Origin: Albula goreensis
Lineage: Eukaryota; Chordata; Actinopteri; Albuliformes; Albulidae
DNA: 64,000 nucleotides
Direction of reading: 5' to 3'
Assembly: GCA_022829145.1 (NCBI GenBank)
Contig: CM040763.1
Location: 1,620,842 to 1,684,841 of the forward strand
Shown here: piece after piece, positions 22,621 to 36,600 of the stretch
Numbering within the stretch: position 1 is the first letter of the stretch
Layout: the number at the start of each line of letters is the position of its first letter
Position numbers and translations under genes: made by a program
Notes under the pieces: model-generated
Seen by the model: the letters and a program-made list of their open reading frames with translations, nothing else
What the model was told of the DNA's origin: nothing
Databases searched by the model: none

Positions 22621-23103
22621 GTTGTAAAAACTGTTCTAATTTGTGGCTATTTGCCATTTTTATTTGGGTCACATGTGAAAGAGTGATTAAACCTGACCCA
22701 GTTGCAGGGCTCTGTTCTATAGATACAGGCATACTCTGTTCTGGCCGGGTAAAGGCGGTGAAATTTGCTGTTACCTCTGCAAAGAAAAAAAGCCTCCTGG
22801 GGTCGATTTAGCATCCTGACGATAAAGAGGGTTTGTTATTGTTATTGACGGGGGGGGGAGATGAAAGGCGCAGCCTTCAAAAAACATAACTATTGATCAG
22901 CAGCACTGACCAAAAGACAATCACATCTGCTCAGAGGGTGAGTGTGAGGGTGCTGAAAGCCGAGCTGTGTCCCCCTGATTAGTTTATGTGCTCATCAGGA
23001 GACCTGGGAACTGCAGGTCTTCACCATACCCAGTGATTAACGCTTTACTAATTGCACCAGTAATCGTGCCATGTGTTCCTGTGTGTGTGTGTGTGTGTGT
23101 GTT

Positions 23104-23134
<31 letters not shown>

Positions 23135-24794
23135 CATGGCTATCATAAAGCAATGTGTGAGCATGTGATTGTGAGTCTGCATGTGTGTTTTGTTTGTGTG
23201 TCACACAGACACAACAAATGCACACATTTCTGCTCTCATTCCCCATAATGATGGGTTTGTGACTGGGCAAACAGCTCTCTCGACTGTCTGTAATAAGCTG
23301 TCTGCAAGAACAAAACGTTTTTCAGTGACCAAAGAAAACAATTCAATCAGAATGTTACAGTAAGATAAGAGGATTGGGCTGTTTTTTCACCACAGGAACA
23401 GACTGGTGTGACGTGTGATGCCAGTTCTTAAATACATGACATTTTCCCTCTGATTACCAAACAGTTACGACATGTCACCTTCGGCTCACCCGCCAAGACC
23501 TTTGAAAGACCATGGCAGAATGATGCAAACTGTTTCAAGCTAGTTTAGCGTTTCATGCCAGCCATAGCAAAAGAGCGCCCAAACTCTGTGAGGTTCTCTG
23601 CCTGTGAGCCTCTCATTAATGCACGTCTACAGTGACAAAGGGGACTCGGCACATTCGATTTACCATACAGCGAAGAGGAATTTGGAAACATTTCAAATCA
23701 AAGCAGCACTGAAAAGCTACCTGCAGCATCCTGAATGCATTTCTGTTGCACATGTGACCGTCATATTTCATCATAATTTTAGGGTGGTTGGAAAATGCTG
23801 TGTTTTATATTCATACTCATGATATGGGTTCCCTGCTGGAGGCTTATGGGATACGGCTCTGTGTGCAGGAGATAAAACAGACAGAAACACTGCTGGCTGC
23901 TTCCAGTATCCGACACATCATCTCCCCGTTACGGTTTTAAAGGCCTGCTCGACTCATGCTGCTGTTTTTCTCAACGATAGATCGAATCCTGTAGTTTGGC
24001 GATGATGTTGCACAATTATCCCAGTCCAAAAAAAAGAGTCGATGAAGAAAGTTTACAAACTCTTTAACATCTTAAAATGATTGCCCTGCCGCCGTTATGT
24101 CTGTGCTGTCCTTAATGTTACCAAGCCAAAATGTGGAGGCGATACCTTTAACAGGTAGTTCCGCGTACTCCTCCGTGGCCACCCTCTGCTTCCGTTTCAC
24201 GAATAGAAAACTTCCTAGAGTAAAATCAGTAAGTTTAGTTTGAGAGGTTCTGCTTTTAAAGTGGAGTTCCGGCTGCCGGGTTCTGGAACCCTCCAGTGTT
24301 CCGTCTCTGGTTACATAATTCTGTTGGTTTGCTCTGCAGGAGCACATGGGAATCCTTTATGCACACACACAGGTCCTACCTACAGTGCAGACTACATAAA
24401 GCCTGGCCTTATATGGCAGCGTTGGCAATACGGAGCAGTAAGAGGGCGATAAGGTTTTGTTCACGTGTGTGTGCTTATCGGTGTACATGCACAAACTGTG
24501 CAGCCAGCCTCCAGTTTACATGTGCATGTACCGAACACTAAACTCAGACCCCAGCACACATACCTATGCGGATGTGGGCAGCATCCACAAATGATAATTT
24601 ACTGTTTTTCGAGGCTTGCTCAAGGGCCTGAATGCTCTGTACATGGTGTGCTGAATTTTAGAGCTCTGAATCTGTATCTCTCTCCATCTGTCGGTCTGAG
24701 GCACTGAAGCGCAGCAGACCGAGCTCACGCAGCGGCGGATATCATGTGTTTCCATAGCCTGGTGTGCCACACAGATAACATTCACAGGCTTCAC
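22621..24794. other. Intergenic with a (TG)n microsatellite
   Basis: A TG run lies at about 23078-23134. No exon recognised elsewhere in this stretch. Confidence 0.45.
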
Positions 24795-25014
24795 ATTTCA
24801 ACCTCACGCCTGCTACACTACTGTCTCCAGGCTCAACCTCATGCCTGTTACACTATGATCTCCGGGCTCAACCTCACGCCTGTTACACTATGGTCTCCAG
24901 ACTCAACCTCACACCTGCTACACTACAGTCTCCGGGCTTAACCTCACACCTGCTACGCTACGGTCTCCAGGCTCAACCTCACACCTGCTACACTACGGTC
25001 TACGGGCTCAACCT
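24795..25014. repeat. 35-bp tandem array, about 6 units
   Basis: The unit is CTCAACCTCACACCTGCTAC followed by ACTACGGTCTCCAGG with C/T and A/G changes between units. Confidence 0.93.
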
Positions 25015-25742
25015 CCAGTTTGAAAGGACTGTGATTGGTTAAGATCACCTTTAGATTGGTTCACTAGTGGCTATGATTGGCTTATAAGGACTCAATCAAA
25101 TTTAAGTCATCATCAACATCAAAGACATTTACCATACTATACCAAATAAGTTGTTCCCCTTGTGTAACACAGTTAAGGAAACATGGAGTCTGGGAATCAG
25201 ACTGCTTTTATTCTTTAGAGATTGGGGTGAAAAGTTTAAAGACTTCAGCGAGAAGCTGTGGCTGATTGCGGCCTGACCTGTCAACCTGCCCCAAGTAGAT
25301 AATACACACCTGTATTAATACACACACATTACAAACTCCCCCAAGCTCTGCCGTCTGCCAATCTACATATCTGATGATAAAATGTGTAGTTGCATACACT
25401 CAAAGCAGTTTAAATTTATTCCATTTTTTTTAATCTCACAGCTGAAATAATCATCCAAGAAAAGAAATTAAAATGTTAAAACGTGAATAGAGAGGTCATA
25501 TATTTTTAAAAATGTTTTTTAATCTTCTTTTGGCTGCTTGGAACTTCAGACAGACTGAACTCCATTTAAACTTTCTGGAAGCGCGCGAGGCTCCACAGAG
25601 CCTGGTGAAGTCATTGCGTGGCAGAGTCTGGTTGTTCCACCAGCCTGCTCAAAACCCACCATCATCCATCATCGTTTCTGCCAGAGTGTGTGAAAGAAAG
25701 AACGAAATTTCCAGGACTGTCAGGTCTTTGTGATGAAAATGA
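25015..25742. other. Intergenic, nothing recognised
   Basis: No exon or known element recognised. Confidence 0.4.
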
Positions 25743-25806
25743 CCCAACGGCCAATCAAAACCAGCCCATTGTAGCCCAACGGCCAATCAAAACCAGCCCA
25801 TTGTAG
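25743..25806. repeat. 32-bp perfect tandem duplication with an NF-Y-type CCAAT box
   Basis: Two identical copies start at 25743 and 25775 with CCCAACGGCCAATCAAAACC. Each contains CCAATCA. Confidence 0.93.
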
Positions 25807-26092
25807 CAGGAAACCCGGAATGATGGGGCCAAAAACAGGAGATCACATGTTCAGCTCTGCAGTTAGAGGTTACCACAACTAAAACTAAAATATACCTCAA
25901 AGTAGGAAATATTACATGAGAGAATTACTTATTATAAAAATGTATGCATTTTTCCACTCACACACAGCACAGATGTACTGTATATTTTTTCCTGGTTTTT
26001 GACCATTACATTTTAGGCTTTTGGCTGGAAAGATCCAGAGCAGCATTTAAAGCTAACGTCTGTTGCTCACTGCACATTTGTAAAGGTGAATA

Positions 26093-27407
26093 TGTCAGGA
26101 GTTACACGAGCACCTCCTGATTACCCTCCCACACAGGTACTGGGACCCACCCACACGAACAACCAAAACACAGGGAGTCAGGTAGCAGAGACTTTATTAA
26201 GTTAGTTTTTTAAAAACAGCAAAACTCATGCTCAGGCAGCCGTCTACTTTTGACCTCCCCACCCCTTCCCAACTCCCCCCTCTCTCCGCTAGCCCCTACT
26301 GGCTGGCCCGGTGTCACGTGGGAGAACTCCCGGGAGAGGGACTTCCCCACACCTACACCGCAATCCAACCCACTACACACAATAACCCGGTGCCAAACTC
26401 ACTCCACAGTGTCAAGATTTGGACCCTCTCCCGGCCCTGCCCACACGGCACCCGGCCAGCCCCTCTTGGCCAACACAGGGGGGAGTAACGCACACTGGGA
26501 GGGAGGTCCACACGCTCACACACATTCATACAAACAAAACTAAGGGTGGGGCGCGACTCGGTCCGCGCCACCAGAAGCCGGGCCTCCTCCGCGCCCCAAA
26601 ATAAAAAACAAAACCAAAAAAACCCAGGCAGAGACTGCCACTCCTCCAGCCTCCAGGAACCGCCGCGGCCGCACACTGGTGGACTCCCGATCTTCTGGCT
26701 CCGCTGGGCCTGGGACGGGGAAGGCTAGAGAGGGAGAGGCAAAACACCAAGTCACCCCTCTGTGGACTGGGCAGAGCCAGGACACACACACGCTTTTCGC
26801 TTCTGCGTTTACGTCCCTCTCACCACCGGGGCATGCACCCCCGCTCGCCTCCTGCCCAGCCGGGGTAGCAGCCGCCGCCCGTCGCCTTCTCCCTCTTCTA
26901 GCGCTGAATCTTGGGGTTTCCTCCGTCCCTTCCCTCCGTCGGCCGCCGACACGGTTCCAGGCGTGCAGTCCCTGCCTCTCCTTCCGCACACACCCTAAAA
27001 AGAAATCCCCCCGTGGGATTTCTTAAAAAGGGAAAATAAACAAAACCGAAAGTAAGAACGAAACAAAAAAACAACGAAACCGCCGGCAAAAAAAAAAATT
27101 CAAAATTCAAAAACGAAATCAACAATCAAGAAAACGAAAACTTCCGAGTAAAGGAAAAAAATAACCCCGTCTAAAAACCCAGCACACTGCAGGTTCCATC
27201 CAGGCTGCCCGAGCGCGAGCTGCCTCGTCCCCCGCTCTCTTATCCTGACTCCCTGCGCGGAGAGAACAAGAGACAGCTGCGGCAGATCACCAATCAGGCA
27301 AAGCAAGGGAGACAACCCACCCCGATCCACATACCGCACGCGTGCCCCAAATCACCAATGAAGAAAAACTCACCCAAGCAGCGGCACGTCAGGCTCACCT
27401 CCTGACA
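26093..27407 (-). repeat. LTR 1 (downstream LTR of the left copy)
   Basis: Starts TGTCAGGAGTTACACGAGC and ends CTCACCTCCTGACA on the plus strand. On the minus strand it is preceded by a purine-rich tract (27408-27421), the usual plus-strand primer of LTR elements. Confidence 0.93.
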
Positions 27408-30400
27408 ACTCCCCCCGCTTTACCCGTAGTCGTCCCGACTACGCTTCTTCAATGTACCGGCGCGGGGGTTGCCCTCGTGTCTCACGTGCAGAGCGACGGA
27501 GGGGCACCACTTCCCGGCTGCACAGGAGGCTCCGCCGCCTCCCCCTGATGCTGTTCCTCTAGGGGAACAGCAGGCTCACGAACAGGACCCCGGGCAGGGA
27601 CCCACACCGGGTTCCAGCCCCAAGCCCACCTCCGCGGACCCGGCTCTGGTTCCCGTTCGGCTTCCTCCTCCACCGGGGCTCCTCCAGGCATCACCCACGG
27701 GCAGGCACGCAGGTTGTTCCGGTGTAGGGTCCGCTCTTCCCGACCTCCCTCGGGACGGACCACATACACCGGCCGATCCGGCTGCAGCTGGCGGACAACG
27801 ACAAAAGGACGAGAGAGACCACCTCGGGGCCAGCTTACCTCGCTCCCGGCGCCTGAAGTTCCGCACCAGCACCCGGTCCCCGGCAACAACGGCAAGGTCT
27901 TCAGCCGCCGATCGTACCTCTCCTTGTCCCGCAGCTGCTGGCGTCGTACAGACTCCAGCACCTTTTCATACACCCCGGACAAGGTACGATGGTGTGCCCG
28001 CACCCACCCCTCCATATTCCACTTCCTTGGGGTGGGGGGCACATTCATTGCCAGGTCCACCGGGAGCCGGGCATGCCGCCCGGTCAGGACGTAGTGCGGG
28101 GCGAAGCCGGTGCTGCTGTGCATGGCATTATTATATGCCTGGAGCAGAGCGGGCAGGCGCTCCGGCCACCGGCCTTGTTCTTCCTCCTGGAGAGACCCTA
28201 AGAGAGACAGCAGAGTCTGATTAAACCGTTCGCAGGCCCCATTGCCCTGGGGGTGGTAGGGGGTAGTGCGGATCTTAGTGCACCCATAGAGCTCACAGAA
28301 CGACGCTACCAGGGAGGACTCAAAGGCCGCCCCTCGGTCGGAGAGGAGCCGCTCGGGGCACCCCCAGTGCTGCACCACCGATCCCCACAAGGCCCTCACC
28401 GCCGTCCCGGCCGACTGGTCCCGCACGGGCACTGCCCAGCCGTACCTAGAAAACAAGTCAGTGAGGACCAGCAGGTACGGATACACATCACCGGGACGCC
28501 CCAGCGCCAGATGGTCCATGGCCACCACCTCCAAAGGATAGGAGGTGGAGAGGGGGACAAGGGGGGCCCGTACCTCCGGCCCGGCCTTGGCCACCACACA
28601 CTGCCCGCACTCGGCGGTCCACCGCGGATGTCGTTCCCCAACCCCGGCCAGTAGAACCGCCGACGCAGGACAGCCTCCACCTTATTGGCACCCAGATGGC
28701 CCAAGGCCTGATGGTACCGCTGCCAGACGCCCCACGCCACCCTCCGGGGCACCAGGACCTGCAGCAGCGGCCCATCCTCCAGGGGGATCTAACACCCGGG
28801 TACAGGACACCCCCTCAACCCGCAAACGCTCCCTCCCTCCACCACCTACCCTCCTCTGGTGGGGCCAGCCTCCTCTCCTCCAGCCGAGGGCTCCCCCGCC
28901 GCACACGCTCCGCCAGGGCCCGCAGATGGTCATCCTCCCGCTGCAGAGCCGACCAGTCCCAGGCATCCTCCACTGCTGGGCCGCTGGACACCTGACCCAC
29001 CTCCACAACCCCTGGGCCCCCGGGCAGCCGGGACAGCGAATCAGCATTAGCGTTGCGGGCCCCTGGCCGGTACTTGATTTCCAGGTCAAAGCTGGCCAGC
29101 TGACCCACCCACCGCTGCTCCGTCGCCCCAAGCCGCGCCGTGGACAGATGTACCAGGGGATTGTGGTCAGTGTAGGCCGTGACTTTTACGCCCCAGAGGT
29201 AATCCTTAAACTTCTCTGTCACGGCCCATTTCAGGGCCAGCAGCTCCAGCTTGAAGGCGCTGTAGTTCTGGTCGTTCCTCTCAGCGGGGTGCAGGCTCCG
29301 ACTGGCGTACGCAATCACCCTCTCCTTTCCGCCCTGCACCTGGGACAGGACGGCCCCCAGCCCCTCCATACTCGCATCTGTATAAAGACGGAAAGGAAGG
29401 GAAAAGTCTGCATACGCGAGCACGGGCGCAGAGAGCAGGGCCGCCTTCAACCCCTCAAAGGCGCACTGACACTCGGTGCCCCACTCCACCCGCCGCGTGC
29501 TCTTACCCCGGGCGCGCGTCCCCTCCAGCAACCGGTGCAGGGGAGCCGCGATCTTAGAGAAAGCGGGATGAACCGTCGATAGTAGCCGGCAAACCCAAGA
29601 AAGGCCCTCACCTGCCGCACCGTCTCAGGCGCCCGGCCAGTCCCGGACCGCAGCCGTCTTGTCCGGGTCCGTAGCCACCCCGCGAACTCACCACATGCCC
29701 CAGGTACCGCACTTCCTTGCGGAAGAGTCGGCACTTCTGGGGCTGGAGCTTCAGCCCGTACTGGCTCAGCCGCTCAAACACCGCCTCCAGGTGATGCAGA
29801 TGGCTGGAGAAGTCTGGGGAAAAAACCACGATATCATCCAAATAAATTAAAATGGAATCATTTACCAGGTCCCCAGACACCTCTGCATCAGCCGCTGGAA
29901 GGTCGCTGGAGCATTGCATAAGCCAAAGGCATCCGCTCAAACTGGAAGAGCCCAAGGGGTGTGGCAAGGCGGTCTTCTCACGGTCCCGCGGGTCCACCGC
30001 CACCTGCCAATACCCGCTCGCCAGATCTAAGGTCGAGAACCACTCAGCACACTTCATCCCGTGAGTGATTCCTCAATCCGGGGAGCGGGTAGGCATCCTT
30101 GTGGGTGACCGCGTTGGGCGGCGGTAGTCCACGCAGAACCGCCAGGCACCATCCTTCTTCCGGACCAGGACCACCGGCGCGGCCCAGGGACTCGAGCTCT
30201 CCGTGATCACCCCGCCCTCCAGCATCCCCTGCACCAAGGACCGCAGCTCCGGGTACAGACCTGGGGGAAGAGGGCGATATCGTTCCCGACAGGGAGGAGC
30301 ATTACCGGTGGGTATCTGATGGTAAATTACCTCGGTGCGGCCAAAGTCCTCCTCATGCGCCGAACACCCCCCCACCGCTCCAGCAGGTCCCGAGCCGGGC

Positions 30401-32332
30401 CCTGTTGTTCTGGGGTGAGGCCCTCCAGCTCTGGAGGAGACAGAGGACTCCCCACCCCTAAGGGTGCCTGCGCGGTGCACACATCCACCTCTACCTCCCC
30501 CGGGCGGGGGGTCCGCAGCACCAGGTCACGCCCACCCTGTATCTGCGAGGGAGAATGCGGGACACCGTGGCCAGGGGCCGCCGCCGGGCAAGGAGAGAGG
30601 GTAGGGGTGCACGTTAATCCAAGCGGAGGGGGACCTTCCCCCCCCGCACACAAACCACAGCCCGGCCCACCTGCCACTCTCCTCCATCCCCCACCCCCTC
30701 AATAGACAAACCTCCCCATCCACCTTCTCCCAACCTTCCACAGGAGCCACTGGAGGACCTCTGAGCACGCCGGGACCTCCGCATCCGCCTTCCGAGTCAG
30801 TCGGACCACCCCCCAAGGGAGTGGCCGTCTGGGCCCGACCCGGCGGCAAACCGCGAAGGCTCGTTCCCACGCCCGGCGCGCTCGACCCTGGTGGGAGACA
30901 GAGAAAGTCAGTGAGCCAGGCTGTACACCCCTAACCACCTCCTCCCAGCAGTGGCGATCACATTCATGCCCAAGACCGCAGTGTCTGACCCCAGACACCG
31001 GTCCCGGACAATGATCGCCCCTTTTTCCGGCACCTTTACACCCCCGACCACAAAATCCATCACAATATACCCCACGAATGGAATATCCAACCCGTTGGCT
31101 GCCCGGAGGGTCAGCCACTGGAGGTTGGAGGTGTCCCACACTGGCAGATCTCCACCATTGCCGAAAAAACCCTCGCTAAACAGGGTAACCTGTGAGCCCG
31201 TGTCCAGGGTGCATGGCACTTTTACCCCCCCTGCTTCCACCACCACCTCAGGGCATACCCCCAGGATGTCTTCCCGAGGTGGGCTTCCCTCACCTCCCTG
31301 CTGTTGCACCCCGCCCGCACGCCCTACTGCGGACGGGGTTGGGAGTTTAACGGCGGCCGCCCGGGCAGTCCCGCTGCATATGGCCAGCCTGCCCACACTC
31401 CGCGCAGACAGGCTGACCTGCAGCATCCCACTGGAACCGACCCGACCTCCGCCCGGGACCGGTCCCAGCCTGGCCCCGCCCTGCAGCGCCACCGTCTGGG
31501 GGATGGGGCCCGCGCCAACTGCTGCTGAATCTCATTAATCAGGGTCTTCCCCAGGGTCGCCATCTGGTCCTGGAGCTCCCGCCGCAGCTCCGCTCGCACC
31601 TCCTCCTTCCACCGCTCCACGTCCATTGCCGGCGCTGGAACCACAGGCGCCCTCGCTGGATCAGAACGAGAAACAAAGCAAGCGGCCCCTTCATCCCTCG
31701 CTGCTCCAGCTCCAGTTCCCGGGCCTCCCGGCACACCTCCGAAGGTGCTAGCCGGGTGGCGCCTCACCAGCCGCTGGAGCTCCTGTCTCACAGGGCCCCC
31801 TGCAGGCCCAGGAGGAACTGATCCCGAAGGATCTCGTCATCCACCCTCTCATCCCCTGGCTCCCGGGCCCGCCACCTCGCATGCAGCTCCTCAGCCGCAA
31901 GAGGTACACCTCAAGCGCCTCCTCCGAGCTCTGGTGGCATTGGAAAAGGGAGCGGGCCACAGCCAGGGGGGCCGGACGACCAAATAGCTCCTCCAAAAGG
32001 GCCCACACCAGGGCCACCGTGTTCCGCCGCTCAGCCGGAACCAGCAGCACCTCCCGCCGGGCACGCCCTTCTAAAGCCCCACCATGAAGTCCACCTGCTG
32101 GACTTCAGTGAGACCTGTGCACGGAGCATAGCCTGCATCTGATCCGCCATTCCCCAAACTTGGTAGAGCCCTCCTCACCAGAGAACTTGGGGACCCACGG
32201 AGCGCACATGAACCAGGGCACAGTCATACTCCTGCCCCGCCCAATGGCAACCCACGCCCAGCCCCCTGCCCCTCCATGGTGTCCGTGAGCTGGAAAGGGT
32301 GGGTCCTGCCGAACTACGCCAAAAATGAAGGG
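27408..32332 (-). mobile_element. Internal region, left fossil gypsy copy
   Basis: Parts in element order (right to left): primer-binding site at about 32304-32321, a close match to the 3' end of vertebrate tRNA-Ser (TGGCGTAGT start) and 11 nt from the LTR; gag-like region about 31350-32170 with a CCHC zinc knuckle; aspartic protease about 31000-31350 with DTGS; reverse transcriptase about 29600-30450 with a YLDD active site; RNase H about 28815-29530; integrase about 27500-28770 with an HHCC-like region, core and C-terminal part. It is a fossil with several breaks and is not expected to be active. Confidence 0.9.
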
Positions 32333-33637
32333 TGTCAGGAGTTACACGAGCACCTCCTGATTACCCTCCCACACAGGTACTGGGACCCACCCACACGAAC
32401 AACCAAAACACAGGGAGTCAGGTAGCAGAGACTTTATTAAGTTAGTTTTTAAAAACAGCAAACTCATGCTCAGGCAGCCGTCTACTTTGACCTCCCCACC
32501 CCCTTCCCAACTCCCCCTCTCTCCGCTAGCCCCTACTGGCTGGCCCGGTGTCACGTGGGAGAACTCCGGGAGGGACTTCCCACACCTACACCGCAATCCA
32601 ACCCACTACACACAATAACCCGGTGCCAAACTCACTCCACAGTGTCAAGATTTGGACCCTCTCCCGGGCCTGCCCACACGGCACCGGCCAGCCCCCTCTT
32701 GGCCAACACAGGGGGGAGTAACGCACACTGGGAGGGAGGTCCACACGCTCACACACATTCATACAAACAAAACTAAGGGTGGGGCGCGACTCGGTCCGCG
32801 CCACCAGAAGCCGGGCCTCCTCCGCGCCCCAAAATAAAAAACAAAACCAAAAAAACCCAGGCAGAGACTGCCACTCCTCCAGCCTCCAGGAACCGCCGCG
32901 GCCGCACACTGGTGGACTCCCGATCTTCTGGCTCCGCTGGGCCTGGGACGGGGAAGGCTAGAGAGGGAGAGGCAAAACACCAAGTCACCCCTCTGTGGAC
33001 TGGGCAGAGCCAGGACACACACACGCTTTCGCTTCTGCGTTTCGTCCCTCTCACCACCCGGGGCATGCACCCCCGCTCGCCTCCTGCCCAGCCCGGGGTA
33101 GCAGCTTCGCCGCCCGTCGCCTTCTCCCTCTTCTAGCGCTGAATCTTGGGGTTTCCTCCGTCCCTTCCCTCCGTCGGCCGCCGACACGGTTCCAGGCGTG
33201 CAGTCCCTGCCTCTCCTTCCGCACACACACCCTAAAAAGAAATCCCCCCGTGGGATTTCTTAAAAAGGGAAAATAAACAAAACCGAAAGTAAGAACGAAA
33301 CCAAAAAAACAACGAAACCGCCAAAAAAAAAAAATTCAAAATTCAAAACGAAATCAACAATCAAGAAAACGAAAACTTCCGAAACAAAGGAAAAAAAACC
33401 CCGTCTAAAAACCCAGCACACTGCAGGTTCCATCCAGGCTGCCCGAGCGCGGCTGCCTCGTCCCCGCTCTCTTATCCTGACTCCCTGCGCGGAGAGAACA
33501 AGAGACAGCTGCGGCAGATCACCAATCAGGCAAAGCAAGGAGACAACCCACCCCGATCCACATACACACGCGTGCCCCAAATCACCAATGAAGAAAAACT
33601 CACCCAAGCAGCGGCACGTCAGGCTCACCTCCTGACA
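32333..33637 (-). repeat. LTR 2, shared by both copies
   Basis: Lies between the two internal regions and serves as the upstream LTR of the left copy and the downstream LTR of the right copy. Very similar to LTR 1 across its length. Confidence 0.93.
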
Positions 33638-36600
33638 AAGGCTCTGAACAGGACCCGGGCAGGGACCCACACCGGGTTCCAGCCCCAAGCCCACCTCCGC
33701 GGACCCCGGCTCTGGTTCCCGTTCGGCTTCCTCCTCCACGGGGCTCCCTCCAGGCATCACCCACAGGGGCAGGCACGCAGGTTGTTCCGGTGTAGGGTCC
33801 GCTCTTCCCGACCTCCCTCGGGACGGACCACATACCCGGCCCGATCCGGCTGCAGCTGGCGGACAACGACAAAAGGACGAGGAGACCATCTCGGGGCCAG
33901 CTTACCTCGCTCCCGGCGCCTGAAGTTCCGCACCAGCACCCGGTCCCCGGCAACAGCAGCAAGGTCTTCAGCCGCGATCGTACCTCTCCCTTGTCCCGCA
34001 GCTGCTGGGCGTCGTACAGACTCCAGCACCTTTTCATACACCCCGGACAAGGTGATGGTGTGCCTGCACCCACCCCTCCATATTCCACTTCCTTGGGGTG
34101 GGGCTGCATTCATTGCCAGGTCCACCGGGAGCCGGGCATGCCGCCTGGTCAGGGCGTGGTGCGGGCGGCCGGTGCTGATGTGCATGGCATTATTATATGC
34201 CTGGAGCAGAGCGGGCAGGCGCTCGGCCACCCGACCCTGTTCTTCCTCCTGGAGAGACCCTAAGAGAGACAGCAGAGTCTGATTAAACCGTTCGCAGGCC
34301 CCATTGCCCTGGGGGGTGGTAGGGAGTAGTGCGGATCTTAGTGCACCCATAGAGCTCACAGAAGCAGCTACCAGGGAGGGACTCAAAGGCTGCCCCTCGG
34401 TGGAGAGGAGCCGCTGAGGGCACCCCCAGTGCTGCACCACCGATCCCCACAAGGCCCTCACCGCCGTCCCGGCCGACTGGTCCCGCACCAGGCACTGCCC
34501 AGCCATTACCTAGAAAACAAGTCAGTGAGGACCAGCAGGTACGGATACACATCACCGGGACACCCCAGCGCCAGATGGTCCATGGCCACCACCTCCAAGG
34601 ATAGGAGGTGGAGGAGGGACAAGGGGGCCCGTACCTCGGCCCGGCCTTGGCCACCACACACTGCCCGCACTCGGCGGTCCACCGCCGGATGTGGTTCCCA
34701 GCCCAGGCCAGTAGAACCGCCGACGCAGGACAGCCTCCACCTTATTGGCACCCAGATGGCCCAAGGCCTGATGGTACCGCTGCCAGACGCCCCCGCCACC
34801 CTCCGGGGCACCAGGACCTGCATGGCGGCCCAGGACATCCTCAGGATCTAACACCCGGCGGTACAGGACACCCCCTCAACCCTTCCCTCCCCTCCACCAC
34901 CTACCCTCCTCCGGTGGGGCCAGCCTCCTCTCCTCCCGCCGAGGCTCCCCCCGCCGCACACCCGGCCAGGGCCCGCAGATGGTCATCCTCCCGCTGCAGA
35001 GCCGACCAGTCCCAGGCATCCTCCACTGCTGGGCCGCTGGACACCTGACCCACCTCCACAACCCTGGGCCTCGGGCAGCCGGGACAGCGCATCAGCATTA
35101 GGCGTTGCGGGCCCCTGGCAGTCACCAGTTCAGGTCAAAGCTGGCCATGACCCACCCACCGCTGCTCCGTCGCCCCAAGCCGCGCCGTGGACAGATGTAC
35201 CAGGGTTGTGGTCAGTGTAGGCCGTGACTTATTCCCCAGAGGTAATCCTTAAACTTCTCTGTCACGGCCCATTTCAGGGCCAGCAGCTCCAGCTTGAAGG
35301 CGCTGTAGTTCTGGTCGTTCCTCTCAGCGGGGTGCAGGCTCCGACTGCCGTACGCAATCCCCTCTCCTTTCCGCCCTGCACCTGGGACAGGGCGGCCCCA
35401 GCCCTTCCATGCACTCGCATCTGTGTAAAGACGGAAAGGAAGGGAAAAAAGTCTGCATACGCGAGCACGGGCGCAGAGAAGCAGGGCCGCCTTCAGCCCC
35501 TCAAGGCGCACTGACACTCGGTGCCCCACTCCACCCGCCGCGTGCTCTTACCCGGACGCGCGGTCCCCTCCAGCAACCGGTGCAGGGGAGCAGCGATCTT
35601 AGAGAAGCGAGGGATGAACCGTCGATAGTAGCCGGCAAACCCGAAAGGCCCTCACCTGCCGCACCGTCTCAGGCGCCGGCCAGTCCCGGACCGCAGCCGT
35701 CTTGTCCGGGTCCGTAGCCACCCCGCGGAACTCACCACATGCCCCAGGTACCGCACTTCCTTGCGGAAGAGTCGGCACTTCTGGGGCTGGAGCCTTCAGC
35801 CCGTACTGGCTCAGCCGCTCAAACACCGCCTCAGGTGATGCAGATGGCTGGAGAAGTCTGGGGAAAAACCACGATATCATCCAAATAAATTAAAATGGAA
35901 TCATTTACCAGGTCCCCCAGACACCTCTGCATCAGCCCAGCTGGAAGGTGGCTGGAGCATTGCATAAGCCAAAGGCATCCGCTCAAACTGGAAGAGCCCA
36001 AGGGGTGTGGCAAGGCGGTCTTCTCACGGTCCAGCCAGGGTCCACGCCACCTGCCAATACCCGCTCTGCACCTGCCAGATCTAAGGTCGAGAACCACTCA
36101 GCACACTTCATCCCCGTGGTGATTCCTCAATCCGGGGAGCGGGTAGGCATCCTTGTGGGTGACCGCGTTGAGGGCGGCGGTAGTCACGCAGAACCGCCAG
36201 GCACCATCCTTCTTCCCGGACCAGGACCACCGGCGCGGCCCAGGGACTCGAGCTCTCCGTGATCCACCGCCTCCAGCATCCCCTGCCCAAGGACCGCAGC
36301 TCCGGGTACAGACCTGGGGAAAGAGGCGATATCGTTCCGACAGAGAGGAGCATTACAGTGGGTATCTGATGGTAAATTACCTCGGTGCGGCCAAAGTCCT
36401 CCTCATGCGCCCATGAGAACACCCCCCGCCCACCGCTCCAGCAGGTCCTGAGCCCCGAGCCCTGTTGTTCTGGGGTGAGGCCCTCCAGCTCTGGAGGGAG
36501 ACAGAGGACTCCCACCCTAAGGGTGCCTGCGCAGTGCACCTCCCACCTCTACACTCCCCCAGGCGGGGGAGTCCGCAGCACCAGGTCACGCCCACCCTGT

